DNA from: Dichetophora obliterata
Taxonomy: Eukaryota > Arthropoda > Insecta > Diptera > Sciomyzidae
NCBI GenBank assembly: GCA_963920525.1
Contig: OY986435.1
Span: 96,083,727-96,147,726 of the forward strand
Length of the DNA stretch: 64,000 nucleotides
Reading direction: 5' to 3'
This document shows, one piece after another, positions 33,309 to 44,439 of this stretch. The translations under genes and the position numbers were made by a program. The notes beneath the pieces were generated by a model, which had not been told where the DNA came from, did no database searches, and worked only from the letters and a program-made list of their open reading frames with translations. The first letter of the stretch is position 1. Every line of letters begins with the position of its first letter.

Positions 33309-33518
33309 ACTGTCTACGTACATTTATTATATTAAATTATATATAATTTATATACTATATCTATTTCTTATATATTCTTATTTTAATACACAACACAATC
33401 TATATATAGCGTGCATGTATATTGTGTTATTATATAAAAGGATATAAATAAGATTTAAATTTTTAAATTAATTCAATAATGAAAAAATTTAAATAAATGA
33501 TATGAATTATATGTATAT

Positions 33519-33622
33519 ATTTTTGATATGGTAGTACATTTAGTTAAAAGAAATAGTTTCAGCCATTTATATTTTTGATATGGTAGTACATTTAGTTAAA
33601 AGAAATAATTTCAGCCATTTAT
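33519..33622. repeat. 52-bp tandem duplication
   Basis: Two units (33519-33570, 33571-33622) beginning ATTTTTGATATGGTAGTACA differ at one position seen (ATAGTTTCAG versus ATAATTTCAG), implying recent duplication. Confidence 0.9.
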
Positions 33623-33898
33623 ACAAAATTTCAAAAATTGATTTAAAATCTTATCAAAAATAAATCAGTTGTCATATGCCGACTGTAGCTAAAAAAAGTT
33701 TAAAAAAAAATTCCAGCTAACTGTACAACAACAATTACATTTCAAATCTACATCAACAACGTAGTGAGAATGGAAAGGTTCACATCGGTTGCGCAACGTT
33801 AGAGGGGATAAACGAGTCGGAGTCAGAAAATAAACCACATTTTACTTGCTATGTTTTCTGTTTGCCTGGTAGCAAAATGTCAAGTGGTGGAATGGCAA

Positions 33899-34097
33899 AA
33901 CTAGACAAGGTAGTGTTAGGGCGGAAAGCCGGTGACCGAAACTGTCAAAACGAAGTTGACATTTCATACAAAATATGCAACCAATGAGAATGCAATATGA
34001 AAGCAAAAATTGGCCAAAATACCAAAATGGCTGAGTTTGACAGTTATGGTCACTAAGAAAGAGAACACATTCAGTCCTAACACTACCTTGTCTAGTT
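33899..34097. mobile_element. 199-bp MITE, copy B
   Basis: TIRs AACTAGACAAGGTAGTGTTA and its near-exact complement at 34078-34097 bracket an interior almost identical to copy A at 8194-8392. This copy keeps the better-matched ends. Confidence 0.88.
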
Positions 34098-34470
34098 GTA
34101 CTATGAGTGGCGGCATCAAAAGGGACTTCACGGCCAGTCAAACAAAAACCAAATATCAAAAATTTTAAATTTATTTTATTTTAACCTACAGCATATACAT
34201 TGAAAAAGCTATATCATTCAATATTTCGCAGCGGAGCAAAGGGAGGGTAAAAAACGATGCGTCAGCAGAGGAACTTATTGATGGTTGCTTGCTACATTTG
34301 CTAAGCGCCTTGTAGTCAAGATCCAAGAGCGTCATTTAAGAACCTACTCGCTGTCTGTATTGCTGACGAGAGTTACTAGCAAAATGACGATGAGGATGAC
34401 GCAACCCAAAAGTTTACCGTCTACCAAAATCGTTCAACGCGCCTAAAGAAGTTTTCACATCAAAATAACT

Positions 34471-35695
34471 GTATTGTTCTAGTTTTGAACTCAATAAGAA
34501 TCCGAAGAGTTTTAAGTATTTGAATTCAATTTCGCTTATGTACTCATGTTGTAAACATATTTCTGTTTTTCTTACGTGAATATTTATAAAATGCGTGCTC
34601 TTAGTGCAGATATTAAAAACAAAGTAGATTTCTTTTTTTGAAAAATGGAGAACATTGCGAACAAACTTAAAATATGTCGGTCTTACGGCTCGCGAAGAAA
34701 AACAATTTTGAAATGCCAACAACCAGCAAAGGCGGGAGACCCAAAAAAATTGAAATACGCAAGGGTAGACACATTGGAAGGATTTTAAATTCCAATAAAT
34801 TGTCAACACAAAGAATAGGATTGCCGCTTTTAAACCAAAAATCGAGTATCTGGACGTTACGACGGGCTTTAAAAGAAGCGGAATATAAAGCAAAGGAAAA
34901 GAAAAAGAAGCCTGCGTTGGCAGCTAAAAATATTTCTGCCAGAAAACTTTTTTACAGCTGCACCAAGATTGGACAGTTTATGACTGGAAGCGGTTATTTA
35001 TAAAATGTTATTTGTTTTTTGATAATATCCAACCAGTTTTGATTTAGCAAAGGTTATTTAGTCTGATGAGACCAAAATAAACTGTTTTCAATCGGATGGG
35101 CGTTCTTGGTAATGGTTAAATTCAACAGGGCCGCTTCAATCGCACCAAGTAAAACAAACCATTAAATTTGGAGGGGGGTGTTTGATGGTTTGGGGTTATA
35201 TTACACCTTTTGGAGTAGGCCCTGTCGTAAAAAGCGATGGCAAGATGAACAAGGACTAGTATTTGAGCAATTTGCAGAGTAATTGCCAATTGCCGTGGAT
35301 ATGCTGCGCATGCGAGTAGATAAGATCATATTCCATCAAGATAATGATCCCAAACACACTTCAAGATTAGTGCGAAATTGGATAAAAGCTCAGGATTTTA
35401 AAACCATGGAGTGGCCTCCGCAAAGCCCGGATATGAATCCAATCGAAAACTTATGGAGTTTTTTGAAACGGCACATTGCAAATTACGCCAATCCACCGAA
35501 AGGCATGCAAGAACTTTGGGAGCGCGTTGAGGAAGAATGGGCACGCCATATCACCAGATTTCGTACACAAATTATATCAAAGCATGCCCCGACGGCTTCA
35601 AGAGCTTAAAAATTCTAAAAGATTATGGACAAATTATTAAAACTTAACAAAGTAGTACAGCTTTGTGTTTGGTGCAAAACTGGAACAATCCAGTT
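34471..35695 (+). mobile_element. Tc1-like element with ATTGTTC(T/C)AGTTTTG ends
   Basis: ATTGTTCTAGTTTTGAAC near 34473 and the reverse complement of ATTGTTCCAGTTTTGCACC near 35691 are likely terminal repeats. The exact ends and TA duplication are unclear. It contains one plus-strand transposase pseudogene. Confidence 0.6.
34674..35609 (+). pseudogene. Tc1-like (DD34E) transposase, broken
   Basis: The N-terminal frame has PTTSKGGRPKKIEIRKGRHI, LNSNKLSTQRIGLPLLNQKS and an RRALKEAEYKAKEKKKKPAL segment (paired HTH with nuclear-targeting basic run). The middle (35040-35280) is frame-shifted but retains SDETKI (first Asp), KFGGGCLMVWGYITPFGVGP and DGKMNKD. The C-terminal frame (35283-35609) is intact: IIFHQDNDPKHTSRLVRNWI, EWPPQSPDMNPIENLWSFLK (second Asp and Glu, DD34E spacing) to a normal end. 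It differs from the Tc1 copy at 30470. Confidence 0.88.
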
Positions 35696-36084
35696 GTAGT
35701 TGTAGTTGTCAAAAACAGCTAAAGAAGTTGTAGTTTACTGCTGTTGATTAGCTATGTGCATATTTTGAATTTTTCTTTGATTCATTAAATTTATTCGCTT
35801 TTAAGTTTATTGAAATGTTTTTAGTTTGCTGCGGTTGACTAGCTATATTTAAGTCGTCGCTTATTTTTTCACTTTTCTTTAATTAATTGCATGAACAGCT
35901 AATTTTGACAACTACCCATCGCCGCTCGTAAGAAAAAAGCCAGTCTACGCTACTACCTTTTCAGTAATTGTGTCATGATATAAATGTCCTTCTGCTCCAC
36001 CTTCATCATTACGTCATTGTTTCAGATATCGTTTGTCTCTTTGTATTTGTATTTTGTAGGCTAGTACGCAGTCTTCCGTGATTC
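35696..36084. other. Short degenerate direct repeat, no gene
   Basis: GTAGTTTACTGCTGTTGATTAGCTATGT near 35732 and TTAGTTTGCTGCGGTTGACTAGCTATAT near 35820 are related words. Otherwise nothing was recognised. Confidence 0.4.
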
Positions 36085-37276
36085 ATTGGGACGGCAAACT
36101 ACTGCCGAACTTGATTGGTGAGAGCAAGGTTTACCGAATCGCAATTCTCGCGAGATAGCACGGTACGTCAAAGTTCCTTGGTGCCCCGAAAATTACGTCT
36201 GGTACTAGAGAAAATACTAATCGCGTTGTTTATGAACAATTTTTTAAATGGAGTATATCGGGTCAGATTGCTGCTATTAGCTTTGACACAACGTCCTCCA
36301 ATACGGGCCCTGGAAATTGCGCTTGCGCTTATTTGCAAGATTACCTCACATCACATGTACGAAATCGTACTAAAAAGTGTTTTCGAAACAAAATTCGTTT
36401 TGCGAATCGGTGCAGCTCCCTAGATCACTGTTCATTTCAATGAAGCCTCAAAGATCATATTAAGCTCTGGAAAATATATGACAATGAGAGTCAAGTCATC
36501 TCAAATTTCTACCGAACACAACAGCACACTCAAATACGTGCGGATTATATAGAATTGCTCCAGCTCGTAATCGTATTCCTCGGTGGAAATAACGGTAATT
36601 TCCGGACGTGCAGTGCAACATCGCACGCAAGATTTGCATATGTATGTCGAAAGCCATTTACTCACTGAAAATATTTCTCTTCCATGAACAATTAATTTCA
36701 TTTGACGCGAAATAATTGGGTGCTCTGCGGAACTTATGCGTTTTCATAGTGCGTTTGTATGTACTGGTTGTGGCACACAAACGGCATCAAAGCACAAAAC
36801 CAGGAGTTGAATTTTCCCAAGAATTTGGCAGATTACGAAGAAACCGATCAAGCAGTATCTTATGCAGCATTGGATAAATTAAAAAAATCATTTGTTGTAT
36901 TTGGCACCAGAAACAACTGCCTTGGCAAGAGGCCGGAGGTTACACTGGAAAAAAGCGAAATATGATTAAATGCCTCCAATACGCGGAGCCTCTCGTGAAA
37001 CTCGCAGGTGATCAAAAATTTGCCAAACCAGAGCTTTTGTTGAACAGCACAATGTGTGATTTTATATCCTACAGTACAAAAAATTTCTTCATTTCCTTCG
37101 GTTAGTGGCCAAAAATCTTTGAACTTGATCCATCTACGAGGAAATACAATGGAAATTTCAAAGACATCGTTCAATTTTGTCTCAATCTGCTTGTTGCCAA
37201 TGATATTGCTGAGCGAGGAGTCAAATTCATGAAAGACTACAACAGGATCTTGACAAACGACGAAGATCAGAAGTAA
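36085..37276 (+). pseudogene. Decayed ORF of an arthropod repeat-encoded protein, family unnamed
   Basis: Blocks are readable in all three plus-strand frames: VIHWDGKLLPNLIGESKVYR, FLGAPKITSGT, VVYEQFFKWSISGQIAAISF with DTTSSNTG, SHHMYEIVLKSVFETKFV, ELLQLVIVFLGGN, LNFPKNLADYEE, AVSYAALDKLKK, and near the end VANDIAERGVKFMKDYNRIL with TNDEDQK. I recall proteins with this order of blocks as multicopy, uncharacterised ORFs in arthropod genomes, probably transposases with a D in the WDGK and FDTT blocks. That is memory, not a search. At least six frame breaks make it a relic. No terminal repeats were found. Confidence 0.55.
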
Positions 37277-37676
37277 TTAGACCTACAAATGGCTGAATCG
37301 TACCGAAAAAAATATCCATCGATTTCAAAATCAACTCAAGCGAAATCAATAAACTCTTGTAACTTTTTATCTTTGAACTGGCTTTATTCAATAATAGATT
37401 TTTGGAAAGGTAATTTAAATAAAAAATCAACTAAGTACTAAATTAGTAGGAAAAATTAATTCAATATTGCTTAGTTTCAATTAATTTGATAAAGCCCATA
37501 TATTTTTCTATATAATACGTATTCAATTTTGTTGACCCAATAAGACCAATCGAACATAATCTGATTGTCACCAAATTTCATATCAGAAACTTCTAAGCGA
37601 AATATAAATTTTTCATGACCGAGACAGATCGATCGCAAATTTTTCTTTTCAAATAACCGTTCTATAGTCGATTTGT

Positions 37677-38140
37677 GGGTCTTCTCCAAGGTTCGTCGTA
37701 GCGTGAAGATCTGGTCGATGGGAGACTTTCCAAGCCTGAAGCTACCCAGATAAGGTCCAATCAGTAGGTTTATGATGGAAAAATCAATCTCTCACAAAAT
37801 ACTCTCTAGAGGAAATTAAACGCGATAGTGAGAAGGCTTTTCCCACGGTAATTGGCGCAAATAGTGAGATCGTCTCACTTGTGGATTGGGTAGAGGACAC
37901 TTCTGATTCCAACATATTCCAATCGTTTGTAATGTATTCCTCCGACTATATTCTGCGTAGAGACTCGTGAATTAATTTAAATATAGCTTCATCTCCGTTC
38001 TTAATCAGATCAGCACGTAAGCCATCGGCTCCTGAGGCTTTGTTATTTTTAAGTCGAGGCATAACTGTCGGGACTTCATCATAGTCGGGCAGCAAAACCT
38101 CAATGCTGTCATCCGTAATTGGGTTTTCCGAAAAAAACTC
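37677..38140 (-). pseudogene. RTE LINE reverse transcriptase, copy 3 (old fragment)
   Basis: Minus-strand sequence corresponds to the part of the other two RTE copies from ITDDSIEVLLPDYDEV and RLKNNKASGADGLRADLIKN through the GFRPGKSTID region. It diverges visibly more (E to V changes, frameshifts and stops near 37780-37940) than copies 1 and 2 do from each other. Both ends are truncated, with no tail. Confidence 0.85.
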
Positions 38141-38229
38141 GCATGTACTCAATTTCACTCCTTTAAGGATGGATTACATTTTTTGTATTAAGTTTCTAGT
38201 CCCAAACTACTTAACACTTTTTTCTCGTT

Positions 38230-39130
38230 TTGGCATGCTTTCCACAATTTTCTTAATTATTTAATTTGAAATATTCTACTATTCCTGCTGAACCCGCCGC
38301 CACAGATCACCCAGGTTCATTAGGGCTGTTCGGTATTGTCCAAACCGTCTCTTCACGATTGACCACAAATTCTCATTCGGATTGAGGAATATTTTGTACG
38401 GTCAGCAATTCTTGTACGATTTAAGAGGTGTGTTTAGGGTCGCCATACTGTTTGAAGCTCACTTTTTCTTAAGGATAGGCGCTCCTATCTACAAAATCGG
38501 AAAGATGAGTCTGCGAAATGTGCAGAAAGTCTTTTTTTCTCATTATCCCATCGATTTTTTGTGGTGAACGTGGCATCATGTGATGTAACCCCATACCATG
38601 ACGTTCCCTACTCCGTGCTTCACAGTTTCTTTACTATGGTGTCTTTGGATTGCCTCTCGAGGGCAGCGCTAGCGATATTTATTACCGTCAGACTGAAACC
38701 AATTAAATTTTACTCATCTGACCAGATGAGACGTTTTAAGTCTTCTGCTGACTACTTTCTGTATTCTCTGGCGAACTTCAACCGTGTCTTATCATTCTTT
38801 ACCGACAATGCAAGTTTTGGTTTTTTACCGCTGCGATGAAGCCAATTTTATGAAGGGTTCTTCTTGCAGTCCATCTGATAACAGCATTATTTATAGCTAT
38901 AGAAGCATCTTTTGATAATTAACACTAGTTTCTTTTCATATGAGACGTGCGTCTGCATCAGTTAAAATATTTCCACGGCCTCTAACTTGTCGTTTACGAA
39001 CAACATTTTGCCTTTTCTGGACTATTATGATCACGGCTGGCTTATTTGAAGCTGTTATCATCCGTGAAGAGGAGTCACTATTTGTTATGGATACAGTACT
39101 ATCCTGAATGTTCTGTGATAGTTTTTCATA
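38230..39130 (-). pseudogene. Tc1-like transposase relic
   Basis: On the minus strand: RQNVVRKRQVRGRGNILTDA near 38940-39010, SDGLQEEPFIKLASSQR, then SDEXKFNWFQSD near 38700-38730, VMVWGYITXXD near 38575-38610, and NPNENLWSIVKRRFGQYRTA (Glu block) near 38330-38390. Blocks lie in order but in different frames. A perfect 14-bp stem (TTTTTAACATGAAA / TTTCATGTTAAAAA) sits just outside at 39177-39214. Confidence 0.7.
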
Positions 39131-39214
39131 ATTTTATCGAGCTATGGATTTATTAAAGTTATGTATCGAGACAAATTTTTTAACATGAAAAGCATAAATT
39201 TCATGTTAAAAATT

Positions 39215-40040
39215 TAGTTTACTATTTAGTTGTTCAAAAAGTATTATTTGGTTTGCGTCTGTTATCGTCAAAGTTCTGTCATATGTTGACTCAGCTGTAT
39301 ATTTTAGTACATTAAAAACAAATAAATTAATTCAGTTTTTACTGATTTACTTTGGAAGTCGTGTTTTAAGAGTGTTTAAAAAATGGAGAACTCTTAGGAC
39401 ATATACATATGTTCCTAAAAAAGTCGTGTTTGATGTCCGGGGCTTTTTCACTTTCACTTGACCTAAGGAGCACCCATGGGAAAATGAGAAATTAAAAATT
39501 TTCAACAATACTGAATCTGCCACCTAAATATGTAATAATTGAGGCAAAACAACAAAACTTGAAATAGGGTTTATATTGTTATAAAATTTTATCAGACGAA
39601 AGAATTGCTTTAACAAAGTTTTTCGAAAATATTTTGCTGCTGGATTAATTGTTTGCCAATATGATTAACGCTAATGCTTTATCAGGTGAATATATTCGAT
39701 TTTTTTGGGAACTCATAAAAAGCTTTCTTTGTCCTTTTTGGAGTCTACACCAGTTCTCCAAGCATGGTAACAGCATCTCTTTTGCCACTTTTGTTCAAAT
39801 GCATTCCAGTAACACACGAATAACAACGTGGGATTCATTTTTAATTTAAATTAATTTTTAATCCTAAAAGTACTATCTTTAATCCCTACTTTAGTTTAAT
39901 TTATTTTATTTTAATCTGAAAAAGTTTTAGTTTTAGACTATTTTTGTACTACGAATTGAGCTGGGTCTTGAACACAAGTTCCTTGTTTGCTTGCATTCGT
40001 AATGAAGCAAAATAAGCAAAAATTTGTTAGCAACTGCGAT
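39215..40040. other. No supported feature
   Basis: AT-rich sequence; no coding or repeat structure recognised. Confidence 0.4.
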
Positions 40041-40103
40041 AGACGAGTGGATAAGATGTCGGGCTGGCAGACGAGAGGACGTGGAATTCAAATCAGGAGT
40101 TCG
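40041..40103 (+). repeat. tRNA-derived repeat (SINE head), family 2 copy b
   Basis: GACGAGTGGATAAGATGTCG (A-box-like) and GTGGAATTCAAATCAGGAG (B-box-like) have the same spacing and intervening GGCTGGCAGACGAGAGGACG pattern as the copy at 11582-11642. A T-rich body follows. Confidence 0.5.
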
Positions 40104-40861
40104 TCAGACTAAATTTGATTTTAAGTTTATTTTTATATAGTTTTGTTTTTGCTATGCATTCTTTTCTTAATCTTTTTTTGTTATTGTCCTATATGTAATC
40201 CAAAAAAGTTTAAAATTTAGTACAAGATTTTTAATCGTGTATAGAGTCAAATAGCACCTTTTCATTAGAGGCCAACGTAATTTTTCGCTTCTTTTGAATA
40301 TATCAAACAGCTCTCTTCTACGTACAGTCAGTAGCTTTGCTAGAAAAAAAGATGATTTCTTACAGACCCGCCGGAAGTTAGAACATCCCAGATGAAAAAC
40401 AAAACAGACCTGCCCATGGAAGGAATGTGGCAGGTTTAATGCTTAGTTTAGAAGTCTCCTTTTTGAAATTTTAAAAACTTTCCCTTTACTTCTAAGTAAG
40501 GTTTGTATCATGTTTGCTAATGCAATATTCCGGTTAATTTAAAGGAACAACAACTTGTGTGCGATCGCGAGATAACTTGCTATTGTTTTTATGTGCTTTT
40601 CTTTGTTGATAATTTCATATCACTGTACTCTTCAAATACTTCTTCTTGGCATTTCTAGTATATAGAATGCGTGGCAATGCAAAATTCGGTTGCATTTAAT
40701 TTGATGAAAAAACTAACGGCAAATTTAATTCTAGAGCTGCGAACGTGAAGTTTTCTATCGATGTTCTCATTTGGAAGGTAATGTTCGAAATGTAGAGTTG
40801 AGAGCAGTGAGTGAAGTACTTATATTTTATGCCATATATCATACTACTTAGTTAAAAAAGA

Positions 40862-41180
40862 AGCCCTGCTGTATGTCTGCTGGCAAAATGCATTGAAAGT
40901 TCAGCAGACATGCTCGCCTCGAAGACGGATAAACTGCCAAATAAACTGCCGTAGCAGGAATGCAGCATGAATCTCATGGTATGAATGCAGAACTAATGCC
41001 GTGAGATGAATGCAGCATTAATGCCGAGAGATGTTGCTGCGGCAGTTCATTTGGCAGACATGCCGCTCTAGGACATGCCTATAGAAAAATGATATAAGCG
41101 GATATAAAGGCGACCATGTCTGCTGACCTTCCGAGGCATGTTGCTGGCAGAAATACAGCAGGGATCCTTTTCCAACTGGG
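40862..41180. mobile_element. Inverted-repeat element, CCCTGCTGTAT ends
   Basis: The left arm CCCTGCTGTATGTCTGCTGG ... CAGCAGACATGCTCGCC and the right arm (reverse complement: CCCTGCTGTATTTCTGCCAG ... GGTCAGCAGACATGGTCGCC) surround a core rich in GCAT(T/G)AATGC and GCAGCAT words. The right arm is also present alone at 23141-23310. Confidence 0.75.
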
Positions 41181-41651
41181 ATAAAACTCATTGCTTGTGT
41201 TGTCATATAAATCTGTAAATAAAATAAATAAAATAAATACACTTTCACCGTGAAGGAGTTGAAGAGAATTTCATGCAGTAAATCGTGCATTTTTATTAAT
41301 CTGCATATACTCGCATATTGATCTGTCAGATCGACGGCTTATGTTTGCCTGTCTAAAAAACTATTTTTTGGTGTATTTTTTGGTGTGTCCGAAACCGAAA
41401 CCGAAACTGGTTATTAATATGAAAATTTAAGTTTTTATAAATGATTGCTTTTATTAAAAGAAAACAAAAGTACTACTAGTACAAAACAAGTGTTATTTGA
41501 ATATTGAAGTTTATAATAATTAATTGAAATTTACTATAATAATAAATGAGATAATTTTTTATTTTATTTTTTAGTACACACTCAAAATAGTATGCACCTA
41601 CAATGTACATTTTTTTGGAACTATAAAGCAAAGTATTTCTGTTTTTCTTAA

Positions 41652-42164
41652 CCCATTAATGAATAATGGGTATTTAAATACCCATAAAACAGTGTTTACG
41701 AAAAAGGCCATATCTCGAAAGAGGTAGGAGATATCAAAATAATTTTTTTTTAAAACATTAAGGAAAAATGAAACTATTTCTTTACAATGTGAAACGAAAT
41801 TCATGCAGTTAAATGTTCCTTTTCGAGATCGAAGATGTGTGATTTTCAAAAATGAAAAAATCCATACATAAAGCTATGTAGAAAATGGAAAGATCGAGGA
41901 AAAAATTCGTGGTCAGTTTGCCTCTAGTATCATCTATTTATCAGGTGTTCATTATGACAAAAGAATGTTGCCATATATGCAAATTTTTACTAACACCAAG
42001 AACCCGGATTAGCCGATTGGGTATTTAAATACCCAATGCAGATTTCAAATACAGTGACAGTTACAAGCCTGAAATTTTGCAAAGCAACTTCTATGGCATA
42101 TATAAGCTTCCCGATAAATTTTGAAAAAATCGTACGGCGGAATCTATGAGCAGTCTTTAATGGG
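41652..42164. mobile_element. TTAA-flanked piggyBac-type MITE (513 bp)
   Basis: TTAA at 41648-41651 and 42165-42168 flank CCCATTAATGA and its counterpart CCCATTAAAGA. The 18-bp palindrome TGGGTATTTAAATACCCA occurs at 41667-41684 and again, identically, at 42018-42035, like subterminal transposase-binding sites. No coding capacity. Confidence 0.8.
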
Positions 42165-42471
42165 TTAAAGGTTTATTATTATTAAAATAGAAATATGTAT
42201 TTCGTTTTCTTTTCATTTAATCCACACACACAGAATTCATTCGGAAGTTTAATTATCAATTTTCGGCTTAAGCATCTATAAAACTTTAATTGTAATTGCA
42301 ATAGAGATGATATATCAAAAATGATAGTATCGAACGCATAAAATTAACCAAAATGTTTTGCGTTAACACGATAATCAATTATAGACGAATTCATAATTTT
42401 TGTTTTGTACAATTCGTTGTAAATATTTTTATTAAACCAAACTTATATATTTGAATTAAATGACTGATGCA

Positions 42472-43125
42472 AGAAATTTTGGTATAAGTCAAGAATAGCG
42501 ACAACTCTCTGTTTTAATATTTTTTTATTGGATTATACGGATTTTAACCTCTAAATCCAAATCTAAATTTCAGGCCGCTGGCAATTGGTTTAGAAGTTAT
42601 AGGCCTCCAAAGTTGAAAAATGGGCTACTAATCTTTCTGATTTTTTTAGTGTTCCGCGTTATGGGTATCAAAAAAAAAAAGGTAATGCACCTATTCAACG
42701 AAGTAAGTATCAAACATGAAAATTCATTCATAACTTTTTAAGATTTATCTATTATTATATTTACAATTTTTCTGGAAAACTAGTGGTTTCCCTTTTACGA
42801 AAGCACGACACTAAAAATGTGTATATCTTTAAAAGTTAGGCATGGATTTCCATATTTGAATAGGTACCTTGCTGAATAGGTACTTAAATTTTCTTTCTTA
42901 TAATACCCATGGAGTGTAGTTTTGTTGAAAATTTAGAAAAATAGCAAGATTTGTAGGCAACTTTGGAGGCCTATAACTTCTAAACCAATTGCGATCGGCC
43001 TGCAATTTTTTCAGATTTGGTGTAAAGAGGCCAAAATCCATATAAACTGCAAAAAAAAAAAACAATTCAAAATTATAGTTGTCGCTATTCTTGAAATGTT
43101 CCGAAATTTTTACCAAACGTTTCGG
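42472..43125. repeat. Long inverted repeat, ~180-bp arms
   Basis: TCAAGAATAGCGACAACT, GCAATTGGTTTAGAAGTTAT and AGGCCTCCAAAGTTG occur on the left (42488-42620) and as reverse complements on the right (42960-43095). About 280 bp separate the arms. It is probably a non-autonomous element inside the 41383-43241 hAT-like element. Confidence 0.7.
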
Positions 43126-43908
43126 CTAGTTTCGGTTATTTGTGTATATTGAGGCCGAATAGCCGAAATCAGCCGAAACTGCCAAAAAGGGCCGAAACTG
43201 GCCGTAACCGAAACCGAAACCGAATATTCGTTCGGACACTAGTTTTCACACAATCTCATCGAACAGCTTACTCTATATTAAGATGATATTTTAAGCATTC
43301 TTAAATAGCACCTTCCCCGTGAATACATGTTACACTATTTGGCGCAAGTATACGAAGGTTAAGAAAACCTTTATTTTCTTTTGTCTCAGTAACACTAATT
43401 GAATGTGTATGAAAAGATAGAGAAAAGATAGAAAAGAAAAAGCTACAACAACCACACAGGTATGTTTTTTTTCACTCTCGTATTCTGCGCTCCCACAGCA
43501 ACGCTTCTCAATAGAGCGAATGTGTGAGTAAAATGGGTGGTTTGGTTTCTTGTTGTTGTTTTTTATATGGGGAAAAAGTATTTTAAATTTCTAATTTTTA
43601 CCTATCTAAATGACAAAACATGTGAATAAAAACTATATGTGTACTTGCTATGAACCAGAGCTTTCAAATGGTATGAGTTTCATTAGAATGTGTTGTCTTA
43701 TAGTCGGTAAAAAGGGGGCTAAAGTTTCGTGTTTACGTATTAATATATAGATTCAAAATTTAATAAAACTGAAATATTTCTGAAAATAAAGTATTAATTT
43801 CTTGTCCAATCAAATAAATTTGGTAAGTATACTAGTAAAAAATTTGTAATACAATAATAACTTCATTGCTCCATTTTACACAACTATTTTTTCATTTAAA
43901 ATACCTTT

Positions 43909-44439
43909 AGGGCTGTTCACATTTCAAACCGCTCATCAAATCATTTGTCAAATCGTTTGACCACAAAAGTGTTCAGACTCATCAAATTTTTCATCAAATT
44001 TCATTTTATCTTGAACACCGAAGTAAGCACATCGCGATGACGGAAAATTATTAATACCACTTGTTATTAAAATCGTATTGGAAGAAGAATAAATTATTTT
44101 ATAAAATATTATAAATTATTTGCAACAGTTATTTATTATTATTTTGCTATTATTTTCTTCCGCTCCCTCTTTTACCGCGATGTGCACAGGTTGAAAACTT
44201 TTTTGAACTGATAAAATCGTACTACACAATTTGACGAGTGTTCAAACTCGTCAAATCATTCGTCAAATCAGCAGAAAAATCAAAAAATTTTGATTTTCAT
44301 CAAACGATTTGACCAACGATTTGATGAGTGTTCACACTCGTCAAATCGCCATCAAATCCATACAAATTCTGTTGGTCAAATCATTTGCCAAATCAGTTGA
44401 TGATCGATTTGATGAGCGGTTTGAAATGTGAACAGCCCT
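43909..44439. mobile_element. MITE with AGGGCTGTTCACATTTC ends (531 bp)
   Basis: AGGGCTGTTCACATTTCAAA with CCGCTCATCAAATC at 43909 is repeated as the exact complement ending 44439. The right half is packed with (A)TCAAATC(A/G)TTTG and GATTTGA(C/T)GAG words that pair among themselves. TTT abuts both ends; the target duplication is uncertain. Confidence 0.75.

Larger units (their letters stand above)
32901..33800. mobile_element. 900-bp element with ~132-bp TIRs
   Basis: Arms 32901-33033 and 33669-33800 are reverse complements with differences: TTGCGCAAC(C/T)G at the outside, TTGTTGTAGATTTG, TAATTGTTGTTGT(G/A)CAGTTAGCT, and GCTACAGTCGGCATATGA at the inside. The interior holds a long hairpin (33163-33308) and a 52-bp tandem duplication. 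No coding capacity. Confidence 0.8.
41383..43241. mobile_element. hAT-like element with CCGAAACCGAAA subterminal repeats
   Basis: The left end GTGTGTCCGAAACCGAAACC and right end (reverse complement TAGTGTCCGAACGAATATTC followed by GGTTTCGGTTTCGG) have the same style as hAT families A and C here (TA-ending TIR plus short subterminal repeats). The 8-bp duplication was not established because the left end is degenerate. It carries a TTAA element and a long inverted repeat, and no transposase. Confidence 0.55.

Noticed and set aside
34414..34893. 159-codon minus-strand frame
   Set aside because: Antisense to the N-terminus of the Tc1-like transposase; composition is hydrophobic by chance.
38561..38839. 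Plus-strand 92-codon frame
   Set aside because: Antisense to the Tc1-like relic on the minus strand.
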